NCBI GenBank assembly: GCA_026400535.1
Contig: JAPLOU010000018.1
Coordinates: 1-64,000, forward strand
Direction of reading: 5' to 3'
Source: Hyphomicrobiales bacterium
Lineage (GTDB): Bacteria; Pseudomonadota; Alphaproteobacteria; Rhizobiales; Beijerinckiaceae
Length of the DNA stretch: 64,000 nucleotides
The position numbers and the translations under genes are program-made. Positions 34,845-43,962 of this stretch are shown here, one piece after another (position 1 is the stretch's first letter; each line of letters begins with the position of its first letter). Under the pieces are notes generated by a model, which did no database searches, was not told the DNA's origin, and worked only from the letters and a program-made list of their open reading frames with translations.

Positions 34845-36242
34845 ATGTCCTACGACCTGATCATCATCGGCACCGGCCCCGGCGGCTATGTCTGCGCCAT
34901 CCGCGCAGCCCAGCTTGGCCTGAAGGTGGCCGTGGTTGAGAAGCGCAAGACCCATGGCGGCACCTGCCTCAATGTCGGCTGCATCCCGTCCAAGGCCATG
35001 CTGTTCGCCTCCGAGATGTTCGAGGAGGCTGGTCACGGCTTCGAGGCGCTGGGCATCCAGGTGTCGAAGCCCAGGCTCGATCTCAAGGGCATGATGAAGC
35101 ACAAGCAGGAGACGGTCGACGCCAATGTCAACGGCGTCGCCTTCCTGCTCAAGAAGAACAAGGTCGACGCCTTCCACGGCCTCGGCACCATCCTGGGCGC
35201 CGGAAAGGTGCAGGTGAAGGCCGATGACGGGACCATGCAGGTGCTGGAGACAAGGAACATCGTCATCGCCACCGGCTCGGAACCGGCCAACCTGCCGGGC
35301 ATCACCATCGACGAGACGGTCGTGGTGACCTCGACCGGGGCACTCGCACTTGGCAAGGTGCCCGGCAAGCTCCTGATCATCGGTGCGGGCGTGATCGGAC
35401 TGGAACTTGGTTCGGTCTGGGGCCGGCTCGGAGCGCAGATCACGGTTGTGGAGTATCTTGACCGGATTCTGCCTGGAATGGACACCGAGGTGGCCAAGGC
35501 CTTCCAGCGCATCTTGCAAAAGCAGGGGATGGCGTTTCACCTGTCCTCCAAGGTCACCAAGGTTGAACGGGGCAAGGGCGGCTGCAAGGTCAGCGTCGAG
35601 CCTGCCGCAGCGGGTGAGGCGACGGTCATGGAGGCCGACGTCGTGCTGGTCGCGGTCGGTCGCAGGCCGAACACGGACGGGCTTGGGCTGGACGCCGCCG
35701 GCGTCGCCATGGAGCGCGGACGGATCACGATCGGCCACCACTATGAAACCAATGTGCCGGGCGTCTACGCCATCGGCGATGTGGTCAAGGGCCCGATGCT
35801 GGCACACAAGGCCGAGGATGAGGGCGTGGCCATCGCCGAAATCCTCGCCGGCAAGGCGGGCCACGTGAACTATGACGTCATTCCCGGCGTGGTCTACACC
35901 ATGCCGGAGGTGGCCTCCGTCGGTCACACCGAGGAAGAGCTGACAGCTGCGGGCGTGGCCTACAAGTCCGGCAAGTTCCCGTTCACGGCCAATGGCCGCG
36001 CCCGCGCCATGCGCCGCTCCGAGGGCTTCGTGAAGGTGCTGGCGGACGCCGCCACCGATCGGGTGCTCGGCGTGCACATCATCGGTCCGAACGCAGGCGA
36101 CCTCATCCATGAGTGCGCCGTGCTGATGGAGTTCGGCGGCTCGTCCGAGGATCTGGCCCGCACCTGCCATGCCCATCCGACCTTGTCGGAGGCGGTGAAG
36201 GAAGCGGCGCTCGCGGTGGACAAACGCGCGCTGCACATGTGA
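34845..36242 (+). CDS. lpdA: Dihydrolipoyl dehydrogenase (E3)
   Basis: 465-residue FAD disulphide oxidoreductase that reoxidises lipoamide of the 2-oxoglutarate (and perhaps pyruvate) dehydrogenase complex. FAD-binding GTGPGGY at 9-15; redox pair Cys41/Cys46 in [16 protein letters not shown]-binding [17 protein letters not shown] near 179-195; second FAD motif [21 protein letters not shown] near 306-326; and the dimer-interface active-site His-Glu in [10 protein letters not shown] near 442-451. Normal length. Confidence 0.98.
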   Translation: MSYDLIIIGTGPGGYVCAIRAAQLGLKVAVVEKRKTHGGTCLNVGCIPSKAMLFASEMFEEAGHGFEALGIQVSKPRLDLKGMMKHKQETVDANVNGVAFLLKKNKVDAFHGLGTILGAGKVQVKADDGTMQVLETRNIVIATGSEPANLPGITIDETVVVTSTGALALGKVPGKLLIIGAGVIGLELGSVWGRLGAQITVVEYLDRILPGMDTEVAKAFQRILQKQGMAFHLSSKVTKVERGKGGCKVSVEPAAAGEATVMEADVVLVAVGRRPNTDGLGLDAAGVAMERGRITIGHHYETNVPGVYAIGDVVKGPMLAHKAEDEGVAIAEILAGKAGHVNYDVIPGVVYTMPEVASVGHTEEELTAAGVAYKSGKFPFTANGRARAMRRSEGFVKVLADAATDRVLGVHIIGPNAGDLIHECAVLMEFGGSSEDLARTCHAHPTLSEAVKEAALAVDKRALHM

Positions 36243-36321
36243 ATGCGGTCCGGACCAGGGTCTGCAAACCATGCGGATGGCCAGTGCGTGACATCCGCGC
36301 CGGCTGCGCTATTGTGACGAT

Positions 36322-37134
36322 ATGCCCAATTCAGCCTTGCTCGCCGACGACATCCTTGCCGCCCTCTCATCCCGCCAGCAGATGCCACCGCTCAGCGGGC
36401 GCATCGAGGCGTTCGATACGACCAAGGCCTATCGTATCTCGCGCTCTGTCACGGCCCGGCGGGTGGCGCAGGGCGAAACGGTGATCGGCCGCAAGATCGG
36501 CTTCACCAACCGCACGATCTGGGACGAGTACGGCGTGCATCAGCCGATCTACGGGCCGATGTACGACACCACGGTCCGTGAGGTGGCCGGCACCGTGTCG
36601 GACGCGTCACTGTCATCCTATGTCGAGCCGCGGATCGAGCCCGAGATCGTGCTCGGCCTGAGCGCCGCTCCCGAAGCGGACATGGACGAGCAGGAGCTGA
36701 TGAGCTGCATCGGCTGGATCGCGCACGGCTTCGAGATCGTGCAATCGCTGTTTCCAGGCTGGGTGTTCAAGGGATCCGACTGCGTCGCCGCCTTTGGGCT
36801 GCATGGTGGGCTTCTGGTCGGCCCGCGCACGGTGATCCCGCAGGCGGACCATGCGCTCTGGCTGGAACGGCTCAAGAGCTTTTCGATCCGGCTGAATTGC
36901 GACGGCGCTCTGATGGATACCGGCCACGCCGTCAATGTTCTCGATGGGCCGGTGTCGGCCCTGCGTCACCTCGTCGGCGTTCTGGCGCTCGATGCGGAGG
37001 CCATGCCGCTGACGGCGGGCGAGATGATCACGACGGGCACCCTGACCCGCGCCTTCCCCGTCAGTCCGGGCCAGCGCTGGCAAACCGCGCTGCATGGCAT
37101 CGATCTGCCGGGGCTGGATGTCACCTTCGTGTGA
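36322..37134 (+). CDS. 2-keto-4-pentenoate hydratase-like protein (FAH superfamily)
   Basis: 270 residues of the MhpD/HpaH hydratase branch of the fumarylacetoacetate hydrolase superfamily. Features: AYRISRSVTARRVAQGETVIGRKIGFTNRTIW near 38-69, the metal-binding acidic cluster VEPRIEPEIVLGL near 100-112 (E-x-E), the family GFEIVQS near 135-141, and a C-terminal GEMITTGTLTRAFPVSPGQRW near 234-254. Such enzymes hydrate 2-hydroxypenta-2,4-dienoates or 2-oxo-hept-3-ene-1,7-dioate in aromatic catabolism; no other meta-cleavage genes are nearby, so the actual substrate is open. Monocistronic, 79 bp after lpdA. Confidence 0.8.
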   Translation: MPNSALLADDILAALSSRQQMPPLSGRIEAFDTTKAYRISRSVTARRVAQGETVIGRKIGFTNRTIWDEYGVHQPIYGPMYDTTVREVAGTVSDASLSSYVEPRIEPEIVLGLSAAPEADMDEQELMSCIGWIAHGFEIVQSLFPGWVFKGSDCVAAFGLHGGLLVGPRTVIPQADHALWLERLKSFSIRLNCDGALMDTGHAVNVLDGPVSALRHLVGVLALDAEAMPLTAGEMITTGTLTRAFPVSPGQRWQTALHGIDLPGLDVTFV

Positions 37135-37263
37135 GACCTGTCATCGCGCAACGCAAGGACGTCCAGGGGCGGGCCTGATGAGTCGCGTCCTGGGTCTGTC
37201 GAAGGAGGACGATGGCGGTTGTTGCGCTGGATTGCTTCGCTGTGTTTGCCATGACGCGCTGGT

Positions 37264-38448
37264 TCACCCCGCATTGCGCCTGGTCAGGAAATCTCCCATC
37301 CGCTCCAGCGCCTTTTCGATGTTGGGCAGCGAGTTGGCGTAGGAGAGGCGGATGTAGCCTTCGCCGAAGACGCCGAAATCCGGCCCGCCGATGGTGGCGA
37401 CGCCCGCGTCTTCCAGAAGCGCCGAGGCCAGCGGCTTGGCCTTCCAGCCGGTCTTCGAAATGTTGGGGAAGGCATAGAATGCACCTTTCGGTGCGATGCA
37501 GCTCACGCCGGGCAGCGTGTTGAGCCCGGCGACCACGGCGCCGCGGCGGCGGTCGAATTCCGCCGCCATGGCATGCACGGCGTCCTGCGGGCCTTCGAGT
37601 GCGGCGAGGCCTGCCCATTGCGCCGCGGCATTGACGCAGGAATAGGAGTTCACGGCCAGCTTGCGGGCGGCATCATAGAGCGGCTTGGGCCATACGGACC
37701 AGCCCATGCGCCAGCCGGTCATGGCATAGGTCTTGGACCAGCCATTGAGCAGGATCAGCCGGTCGCGGATCTCCGGGTAGGACATCAGCGAGACATGGGC
37801 CATGCCGTCATAGACCTGCGCGTCGTAGATTTCGTCGGACATGATCGCCACATCCGGCCATTTGGCCAGACCGGCGACGAGCTTGTCGATCTCGGCCTTG
37901 GGCGTCACGCCGCCGGTCGGGTTGGCCGGCGAGTTGACGATGATCAGGCGCGTCCTCGGCGTGATCAGCGCGAGCAGTTCGTCCGCGGTGAAGGCGAAGC
38001 CGGCCTCCTCGCGGATCGGCACCGGGATCGGCGTCGCCCCGGTGAACTCGATCATGGAGCGGTAGATCGGAAAGCCCGGATCGGGATACAGGATCTCCGC
38101 GCCCGGCTCGCCGAACATCAAGATCGCCATGTGCATCGTGACCTTGCCGCCAGGCACGATCAGCACGCGCTCGGGGTCGACCTCGGCGCCCGTCGTGCGG
38201 TGGATGTAGCCCGAGACGGCTTGGCGCAACGGCAGGATGCCGGTGGCGGGCGTGTAGCCATGGGCGCCGTCGCGCAGGGCCTTGATGGCCGCCTCGACGA
38301 TATGCGGCGGGGTCGGGAAATCCGGCTGTCCAATGCCCAGGTTGATGATGTCCTTGCCGGCGCGTTGCAGTTCGGTGGCGCGCGCCAGAACCGCGAAGGC
38401 GTTCTCCTCGCCGATGCGGCCAAACGAATCAACCAGATGCAAGGTCAT
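37264..38448 (-). CDS. PLP-dependent aminotransferase, class I/II (aspartate/tyrosine type)
   Basis: 394 residues from the ATG at 38448 (MTLHLVDSFGRIGEENAF). Fold type I features: INLGIGQPDFPTPPHIVEAA near 35-54, GYTPATGILPLRQAV near 63-77, NSPANPTGGV near 173-182 (Asn), DEIYDAQVYDG near 205-215, and the Schiff-base lysine in LNGWSKTYAMTGWRMGW near 233-249. The C-terminal RLSYANSL is the carboxylate-binding arginine. Substrate range is unknown; likely an aspartate or branched/aromatic aminotransferase. Divergent from the IlvD/Edd dehydratase gene, with a palindrome in between. Confidence 0.9.
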   Translation of the reverse strand: MTLHLVDSFGRIGEENAFAVLARATELQRAGKDIINLGIGQPDFPTPPHIVEAAIKALRDGAHGYTPATGILPLRQAVSGYIHRTTGAEVDPERVLIVPGGKVTMHMAILMFGEPGAEILYPDPGFPIYRSMIEFTGATPIPVPIREEAGFAFTADELLALITPRTRLIIVNSPANPTGGVTPKAEIDKLVAGLAKWPDVAIMSDEIYDAQVYDGMAHVSLMSYPEIRDRLILLNGWSKTYAMTGWRMGWSVWPKPLYDAARKLAVNSYSCVNAAAQWAGLAALEGPQDAVHAMAAEFDRRRGAVVAGLNTLPGVSCIAPKGAFYAFPNISKTGWKAKPLASALLEDAGVATIGGPDFGVFGEGYIRLSYANSLPNIEKALERMGDFLTRRNAG

Positions 38449-38472
38449 GGAGCGTTCCTCGTGCGTGGCCCT

Positions 38473-38492
38473 TTGCGGCACCGTTGCCGCAA
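38473..38492. promoter_or_regulatory. Perfect 20-bp palindrome between divergent aminotransferase and dehydratase genes
   Basis: TTGCGGCA-CCGT-TGCCGCAA: 8-bp arms, 4-base centre, 25 bp upstream of the aminotransferase ATG (minus strand) and 130 bp before the dehydratase ATG. Its symmetry and length suit a LacI- or GntR-type operator for sugar-acid or amino-acid genes; a 5' leader hairpin is the other option. No regulator gene is adjacent. Confidence 0.55.
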
Positions 38493-38621
38493 CTCTGTTC
38501 ACATAAATGCAGGGCGATGCAAGAGCGGGCGCATGACGGAAACACTTCCCTCGCCCGCCAAAATCGCTAGCTTGGCTGCAAAACAAGGCATGCAACAACA
38601 TGAAACGGGAGACAACGCATC

Positions 38622-40433
38622 ATGGCCAGCAAATCCACCCGCCGCATCAAGCCCAGCCAGTTGCGCTCAAAGGCGTGGTTCGACAATCCGGCCAACATCG
38701 ACATGACCGCGATCTACATCGAGCGGACCATGAACTACGGCCTGTCGCGGCATGAGCTTCAGTCCGGCAAGCCGATCATCGGCATCGCCCAGACCGGCTC
38801 GGACATCGCGCCGTGCAACCGCCACCATATCGAACTGGCCAAGCGGGTCCGCGACGGCATCCGCGAGGCCGGCGGGGTGCCGTTCGAGTTTCCGATCCAT
38901 CCGATCCAGGAGACCTGCAAGCGGCCGACAGCTGCGCTCGACCGCAACCTTCAGTACCTGTCGCTGGTTGAGATTCTCTACGGCTATCCGATTGACGCCG
39001 TGGTCCTGACAACCGGCTGCGACAAGACAACGCCGGCGCAGATCATGGCCGCGGCCACCGTCGACATCCCGGCCATCGCCTTGTCGGGCGGGCCGATGCT
39101 GAACGGCTGGCACAATGGCAAGCGTACGGGTTCCGGCACCATCCTGTGGGAGGCCCGTCAGGAACATGCGGCCGGCAAGCTCGATGATGCGGGCTTCATT
39201 GATCTGGTAGCCTCGTCCGCGCCTTCGGTCGGCCATTGCAACACGATGGGCACAGCCTCGACCATGAACAGCCTGGCCGAGGCGCTGGGCATGTCGCTTC
39301 CGGGGTGCGCCGCTATCCCGGCGCCGTATCGCGACCGGCACGAAATGGCCTATGTCACCGGCAAGCGCATCGTCGAGATGGTCTGGGAGAACCTGATCCC
39401 CTCGAAGATCCTGACGCGCGCGGCCTTCGAGAACGCCATCGTGGTCAATTCCGCCATCGGCGGCTCGACCAATGCGCCGGTCCACATCAATGCCATCGCC
39501 CGCCATATCGGTGTCAAGCTCGACAATGATGACTGGGAGAAACACGGCTATGACGTGCCGCTGCTGGTCAACCTGCAGCCAGCCGGCGAGTTTCTCGGCG
39601 AGGAGTACTACCGGGCCGGCGGCGTTCCCGCCGTGGTCAACGAACTGATCAAGGCCGGTCTGATCAATGACACGGCGTTGAGCGTGAACGGCAAGACCCT
39701 TTACGCGAACTGCAAGGGCTTCGAAGTCCGCGACGACCGGGTGATCAAATCGGTTGCCGCCCCGATGATGAAGCAGGCGGGCTTCCTCAACATGAAGGGC
39801 AACCTGTTCGACAGCGCCATCATGAAGACATCGGTAATCACGAAGGAGTTCCGCGAGCGCTACCTGCAGAATCCGAAAGATCCGAACGCCTTCGAGGGAA
39901 CAGCGGTCGTGTTTGACGGGCCGGAGGATTATCACAAGCGGATCGACGATCCGTCGCTGAAACTGACGGCGCAGACGATGCTGTTCATCCGCGGCGTCGG
40001 GCCGATCGGCTATCCGGGCGCCGCCGAGGTCGTCAACATGCGGCCGCCTGCCTACCTGCTCAAGCAGGGGATCAATGCCCTGCCCTGCATCGGCGACGGG
40101 CGGCAGTCGGGCACGTCGGGATCGCCCTCGATCCTCAACGCGTCGCCGGAAGCGGCCAATGGCGGCGGTCTTGCGCTTCTGAGGACCGGCGACCGCGTCC
40201 GCATCGACCTCAACAAACGCTCGGCGAACATCCTGGTCTCCGATGAGGAGCTTGATGCGCGTCGTGCCGCGCTGAAGAAGGCTGGCGGCTACAAGTACCC
40301 CAAGAGCCAGACACCCTGGCAGGAGATCCAGCGCGGCATGATCGACGAGCTCAGCAACGGCATGGTGCTGAAGCCTGCGGTCAAATACCAGCGCATCCAC
40401 AAGACCAAGGGCCTGCCGCGGGACAATCACTGA
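38622..40433 (+). CDS. IlvD/Edd family dehydratase (sugar-acid dehydratase-like)
   Basis: 603 residues. Iron-sulphur ligands and active-site segments of the IlvD/EDD family are seen: [16 protein letters not shown] near 57-72, [21 protein letters not shown] near 126-146, the [20 protein letters not shown] segment near 203-222, and the C-terminal [22 protein letters not shown] near 492-513. The length near 600 and HHIELA fit the arabonate/xylonate/galactonate dehydratase clade better than housekeeping DHAD (SNM..SPCN). It would convert a sugar acid to a 2-keto-3-deoxy acid, which matches the KDPG/KHG aldolase elsewhere in the window, but no sugar transporter is adjacent. Housekeeping IlvD is not excluded. 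Confidence 0.85.
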   Translation: MASKSTRRIKPSQLRSKAWFDNPANIDMTAIYIERTMNYGLSRHELQSGKPIIGIAQTGSDIAPCNRHHIELAKRVRDGIREAGGVPFEFPIHPIQETCKRPTAALDRNLQYLSLVEILYGYPIDAVVLTTGCDKTTPAQIMAAATVDIPAIALSGGPMLNGWHNGKRTGSGTILWEARQEHAAGKLDDAGFIDLVASSAPSVGHCNTMGTASTMNSLAEALGMSLPGCAAIPAPYRDRHEMAYVTGKRIVEMVWENLIPSKILTRAAFENAIVVNSAIGGSTNAPVHINAIARHIGVKLDNDDWEKHGYDVPLLVNLQPAGEFLGEEYYRAGGVPAVVNELIKAGLINDTALSVNGKTLYANCKGFEVRDDRVIKSVAAPMMKQAGFLNMKGNLFDSAIMKTSVITKEFRERYLQNPKDPNAFEGTAVVFDGPEDYHKRIDDPSLKLTAQTMLFIRGVGPIGYPGAAEVVNMRPPAYLLKQGINALPCIGDGRQSGTSGSPSILNASPEAANGGGLALLRTGDRVRIDLNKRSANILVSDEELDARRAALKKAGGYKYPKSQTPWQEIQRGMIDELSNGMVLKPAVKYQRIHKTKGLPRDNH

Positions 40434-40515
40434 GCATGGACGCTCGCTCGCTCCTGTCGGCATTTCGCCGGCTTCGTCAAGGCATCCGTTTCCGGACGGA
40501 TGTCATGGAGCGCAT

Positions 40516-40836
40516 GTGAGCGCGCGGCTGTTGCTCAAGCCCGGTGAGCCGGGTGATGCCGTTCTGTGGAGCATCGACACGCGTGGACGGCCCACGCCGA
40601 CAGATGCGGATGAGGTCGGCCTGTCCGATGAGCTTGCGGACCGGATCGAGGAATGGGTCGATTCTCTCGATGGCCTCCACGATCCGGATGTGGCCGGCGG
40701 GCGCAGCTTCGGCAGCGAGACCGAAAGGCAGGCCCTGATCGCCGAAGGATACGCCATTATGGCCTTGATCCGCGAGGAACTGGACGACGACGCGACGATC
40801 AGTTGTGATTTCAGCCCCTGGGACAGCGGTGCGTGA
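40516..40836 (+). CDS. Small conserved-looking acidic protein
   Basis: 106 residues from a GTG at 40516 (MSARLLLKPGEPGDAVLWSI). Very acidic, no signal or membrane segment, two helical stretches (SDELADRIEEWVDSLDGL near 37-54 and QALIAEGYAIMALIREELDDD near 73-93) and an aromatic end FSPWDSG. No family was recognised. The stop overlaps the next ATG (TGATG), so it is translationally coupled to the GNAT gene, which supports it being real. Confidence 0.65.
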   Translation: MSARLLLKPGEPGDAVLWSIDTRGRPTPTDADEVGLSDELADRIEEWVDSLDGLHDPDVAGGRSFGSETERQALIAEGYAIMALIREELDDDATISCDFSPWDSGA

Positions 40837-41501
40837 TGACTGCGGACCTCGCCAATTGGACACCGCGGCCGCATCCGGAGCGCTTGGTGATCGAAGGAAG
40901 CTACGTCCGGCTCGAGCCGCTCGACCTGGCAGCCCATGCCGATGGCCTGTTCGCTGCCTCGATGGCGGAAGGGGCGGAAGCCCGCTTCCGCTATCTGTTC
41001 GAGCCACCCATGGACCGGCCGGCCTTCGAGGCCTGGCTCTCGAAGGCTGCCGCATCGGCCGATCCGATGTTCTGGGCCGTGATCGACCGCGCGACCCGGC
41101 GAGCGGAAGGCCGGCAGGCGCTGATGCGTATCGATCCAGCGCATGGCGTGATCGAGATCGGGTCGATCCTGTGGGGACCGGCCATTGCGCGCTCGCGGAT
41201 CGCCACCGAGGCCTTGTATCTCTTTGCGGCGCAGGCCTTCGACGTGCTTGGCTATCGCCGGTTCGAGTGGAAATGCCACACGCTCAACGAGCCTTCGAAG
41301 GCGGCGGCCCTGCGCTTCGGCTTCAGCCCGGAGGGCGTCTTTCGCCAGCACATGGTGGCCAAGGGGGCCAACCGCGATACAGCCTGGTTTTCCATCATCG
41401 ACACGGATTGGCCGGGCTTGAAGGCGCGGTCCATGGCCTGGCTCGATCCGGCGAATTTTGACGCGTCAGGCCGGCAGAGGCGCAGGCTTCAGGATTGCTG
41501 A
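40836..41501 (+). CDS. GNAT family N-acetyltransferase (RimJ/RimL-like)
   Basis: 221 residues from the ATG at 40836. The RimJ/RimL-type fold shows as LVIEGSYVRLEPLDLAAHADGLF near 18-40, GVIEIGSILWGPAIARSRIATEALYLFAAQAFDVLGYRRFEWKC spanning 104-147 with the CoA-binding R-x-x-x-A-T-E-A helix, and NEPSKAAALRFGFSPEGVFRQH near 150-171 (N..S...A...GF..EG). Such enzymes acetylate protein N-termini or small amines. The 3' end overlaps the tail of ung by 13 bp, convergently. Confidence 0.88.
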   Translation: MTADLANWTPRPHPERLVIEGSYVRLEPLDLAAHADGLFAASMAEGAEARFRYLFEPPMDRPAFEAWLSKAAASADPMFWAVIDRATRRAEGRQALMRIDPAHGVIEIGSILWGPAIARSRIATEALYLFAAQAFDVLGYRRFEWKCHTLNEPSKAAALRFGFSPEGVFRQHMVAKGANRDTAWFSIIDTDWPGLKARSMAWLDPANFDASGRQRRRLQDC

Positions 41502-42214
41502 GGGGGCGACGTCCCAAGCCCTGCGAGCCAGTCGACCGGCTCGACGCCATGTGCCACCAGAAAGGCGTTGGCGCGGCTGAACGGCCGGGAGCCCAGAAAG
41601 TCGCCGCGCACGGCCAGCGGCGAGGGATGGGCGCTCTCGATCACCAGATGGCGTGGGTCGACCAGACCGCGCCGCGCCCGCGCCTTGTCACCCCAGAGAA
41701 GGAAGGCCGTGGCCCGGGCCCCGTTGCTCACGGCGACGATCGCCTGATCAGTGAGGGACTGCCAGCCCAGTTTGAGGTGATGTCCAGCCCTGCCGGCCTC
41801 GGTGGTCAAGGCGGTGTTGAGCAGCAGCACGCCTTGACCGGCCCAGCCATTCAGGTTGCCCGAGGTTGGAGGCGCAATGCCGAGATCATCGGCAAGTTCC
41901 CGGAGAATTCGCTTCAGCGAGGCGGGCAGGGGGCCGTCGCCCGCCTTCGAAAAGGCGAGGCCATGAGCATGTCCTGGGGTCGGATACGGATCCTGACCGA
42001 GAACCACGACCCTCACCTGTGCGGGGCGGGCTGGCGCAAAAGCGGCAAAGACATCGGCCGGCTTCGGCAGGATCATGGCGCCGGCGCTGGCGAGATGATC
42101 AAGCCGGCCCGCGACCCGGCCAGCCTCGCGGTCAGTGAAGAACGGCAAATCCCGCCAGCCTGCGCTGGCGGGACTGGTGAGGAAACCATCGAGGGCCTCC
42201 GCATAGGCGCCCAT
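41489..42214 (-). CDS. ung: Uracil-DNA glycosylase
   Basis: 241 residues, family 1 UDG; removes uracil from DNA. The water-activating loop is LGQDPYPTPGHAHGLAFS with Asp75 in GQDPYP, LLLNTALTTEAGRAGHHLKLGW near 128-150 holds the uracil-binding segment, and the DNA-intercalating loop is SAHPSPLAVRGDFLG near 208-222. Its start codon shares a base with the stop of the metallophosphatase gene upstream, so the two form an operon. Confidence 0.96.
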   Translation of the reverse strand: MGAYAEALDGFLTSPASAGWRDLPFFTDREAGRVAGRLDHLASAGAMILPKPADVFAAFAPARPAQVRVVVLGQDPYPTPGHAHGLAFSKAGDGPLPASLKRILRELADDLGIAPPTSGNLNGWAGQGVLLLNTALTTEAGRAGHHLKLGWQSLTDQAIVAVSNGARATAFLLWGDKARARRGLVDPRHLVIESAHPSPLAVRGDFLGSRPFSRANAFLVAHGVEPVDWLAGLGTSPPQQS

Positions 42215-43743
42215 CAGTTCTGGACGACGATTCGGCCTTCGATCGTCGCGGTGATGGTGCCGAGCTTGCGGGCATGGCTCATGACGTCGTTGGCCATGAG
42301 CTTGCCCTGCACGTCGAGATCGCCGCCGCCGGGCGGCGTCAGCGCGGTGTAACCGTCGCCACCACGCAGCAGGAAGTCATTGGTGGCGACGCGGTAGAGC
42401 TTGGTCTCGTCCAACGGCTGGCCGCCGACCATGACGGAGACGACCCTTGAGCCGGCGGCGGCCTTCGGGTTGTAGACGACCGTGATGCCCGAAACCTGCG
42501 GGAAACGCCCTGCCCGCTGTTCGACCTGGCTGAAGCCGTTCTCGAGGGCGGCGCGGATCGCCTTGCCGGTGATCTGGGTCACGACATTGCGGTTGCCGAA
42601 GGGAAGTTCGCTCAGAATGTCGCGCCGGGTGAGCTTGTGACCCACGGGATACTGCTTGTTGGCCCGGATGCCGCCACCATTGGTGATGGCCAGGTCTGCG
42701 CCGGAGGTCTCGCGCAGGGCGTCCGCGACCAGATTGCCGAACGAGGTTTCGCCCGAGCGGACCGAGGCGGTGCGGGAATCCAGTTCAGTGCCAAGGGTGG
42801 CGACGTCGACGTCGAGTTCGCGCGAGAGGTCGGCCTCGTAGCGCCGGACGATGGCGAGCATGTCCGGGTCGGGCGTTGCAGCCCTGCTGTCATTGACCCG
42901 GAAGGTCGGCGTCCAGGCCACCTGCCGGGCCGTGCCTTCGCCCGTTATGTTCACGGTCAGGTCGATCGCGGTGACGTAGTTGCCTTCCTCGCTCGACTCG
43001 ACCATGACGCTGCGGCCATCATAGGCAATCGCGAGGTCATGATCGTGGCCGGTCAGCAGGACATCGACGAGGCGCGAGCGCAGGATCTCATGGTCGACGC
43101 GCCGGTCCGTATGCGCCACGGCAACGATCAGGTCGGCGCCTCCGGCGCGCAGGGCGCGCACCTGGGCGCGCAGCGTGTCCATCACCGGCAGGAACCGGAT
43201 GTCACCGGAGCTTGAGATCTGCGGTGTGTTTTCGAGCGCCAGACCGACAACACCGACCTTCACCCCGCCGCGTTCGAAGATCTGGCTGTCCGTGTGGCCC
43301 GGCAGCGGGTTGCCGGCGGCATCCCGGATGTTTGCGGCGAAGGTGGGGTAGGTCTGCTCGGAGATACGCCTGGCGTAGACCTCCTTGCCGAAGTCGAACT
43401 CGTGGTTGCCGGGAACGAAGACGTCGATGCCAAGCTTGTTCTGCATCTCGACGATGTGCGCGCCCTGATCGAAACCTGACATCAGGGACGGGGAGAAGCA
43501 GTCGCCGGCATGGGCGAACAGAACAGGCACCCCGCGCGCCCGTTCAGCCTTGACGATGGCGGCGAGGCGCGCATAGCCGCCACGTCCCCGCTCCTCCCCC
43601 AGCTTGTAGATGTCATTGACCAGCAGCAGCGTCAGGCGCGGTTGCGGCGCCTGGGCCCGGGCGGTGGTCCCGCTTGCGGCCACAGCGGCACCCGTTCCAG
43701 CAAGCAAACCCAGCGCCTTGCGGCGTGTGAGGTCGGTTTTCAT
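42214..43743 (-). CDS. 5'-nucleotidase / UDP-sugar diphosphatase-type metallophosphatase, Tat-exported
   Basis: 509 residues from ATG 43743 (MKTDLTRRKALGLLAG). The signal has a twin-arginine TRRKALG followed by a hydrophobic stretch and ARA-Q, so it is probably folded in the cytoplasm and exported by Tat. Metallophosphatase domain: NDIYKLGE near 41 (instead of the usual NDxH), AHAGDCFSPSLMSG near 77-90, VPGNHEFDFG near 112-121 and VAHTDR near 200-206, GHDHD near 224. The C-terminal 5'-nucleotidase substrate domain starts near 320 (ETSFGNLVADALRETSGADLAITNGGGIR). It would hydrolyse extracellular nucleotides. Operonic with ung. Confidence 0.9.
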   Translation of the reverse strand: MKTDLTRRKALGLLAGTGAAVAASGTTARAQAPQPRLTLLLVNDIYKLGEERGRGGYARLAAIVKAERARGVPVLFAHAGDCFSPSLMSGFDQGAHIVEMQNKLGIDVFVPGNHEFDFGKEVYARRISEQTYPTFAANIRDAAGNPLPGHTDSQIFERGGVKVGVVGLALENTPQISSSGDIRFLPVMDTLRAQVRALRAGGADLIVAVAHTDRRVDHEILRSRLVDVLLTGHDHDLAIAYDGRSVMVESSEEGNYVTAIDLTVNITGEGTARQVAWTPTFRVNDSRAATPDPDMLAIVRRYEADLSRELDVDVATLGTELDSRTASVRSGETSFGNLVADALRETSGADLAITNGGGIRANKQYPVGHKLTRRDILSELPFGNRNVVTQITGKAIRAALENGFSQVEQRAGRFPQVSGITVVYNPKAAAGSRVVSVMVGGQPLDETKLYRVATNDFLLRGGDGYTALTPPGGGDLDVQGKLMANDVMSHARKLGTITATIEGRIVVQN

Positions 43744-43962
43744 GGCAGGCATGGTCTGCTCCTCGGCACGGATCGATGGTTGAAGGCATCATCTGATTCC
43801 GGTTCGTTGCCGTAAAGACCTTAAATTCATCACGCGCACGTGACACGATGACCGCGTGCCGCCGCCCGGCTCCATGCAAAATGGGCTGGACGCAGTGGGC
43901 ACGGAGTGAGAAGACGCCGGTTATCGAGATTTGTGACGGACAGGTATACGGACAGCATCGCC

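Noticed and set aside
34788-36272. Minus-strand open frame of 494 codons
   Set aside because: Antisense shadow of lpdA.
38667-40463. Minus-strand open frame of 598 codons
   Set aside because: Antisense shadow of the IlvD/Edd dehydratase; His/Asp/Arg-rich composition typical of such frames.
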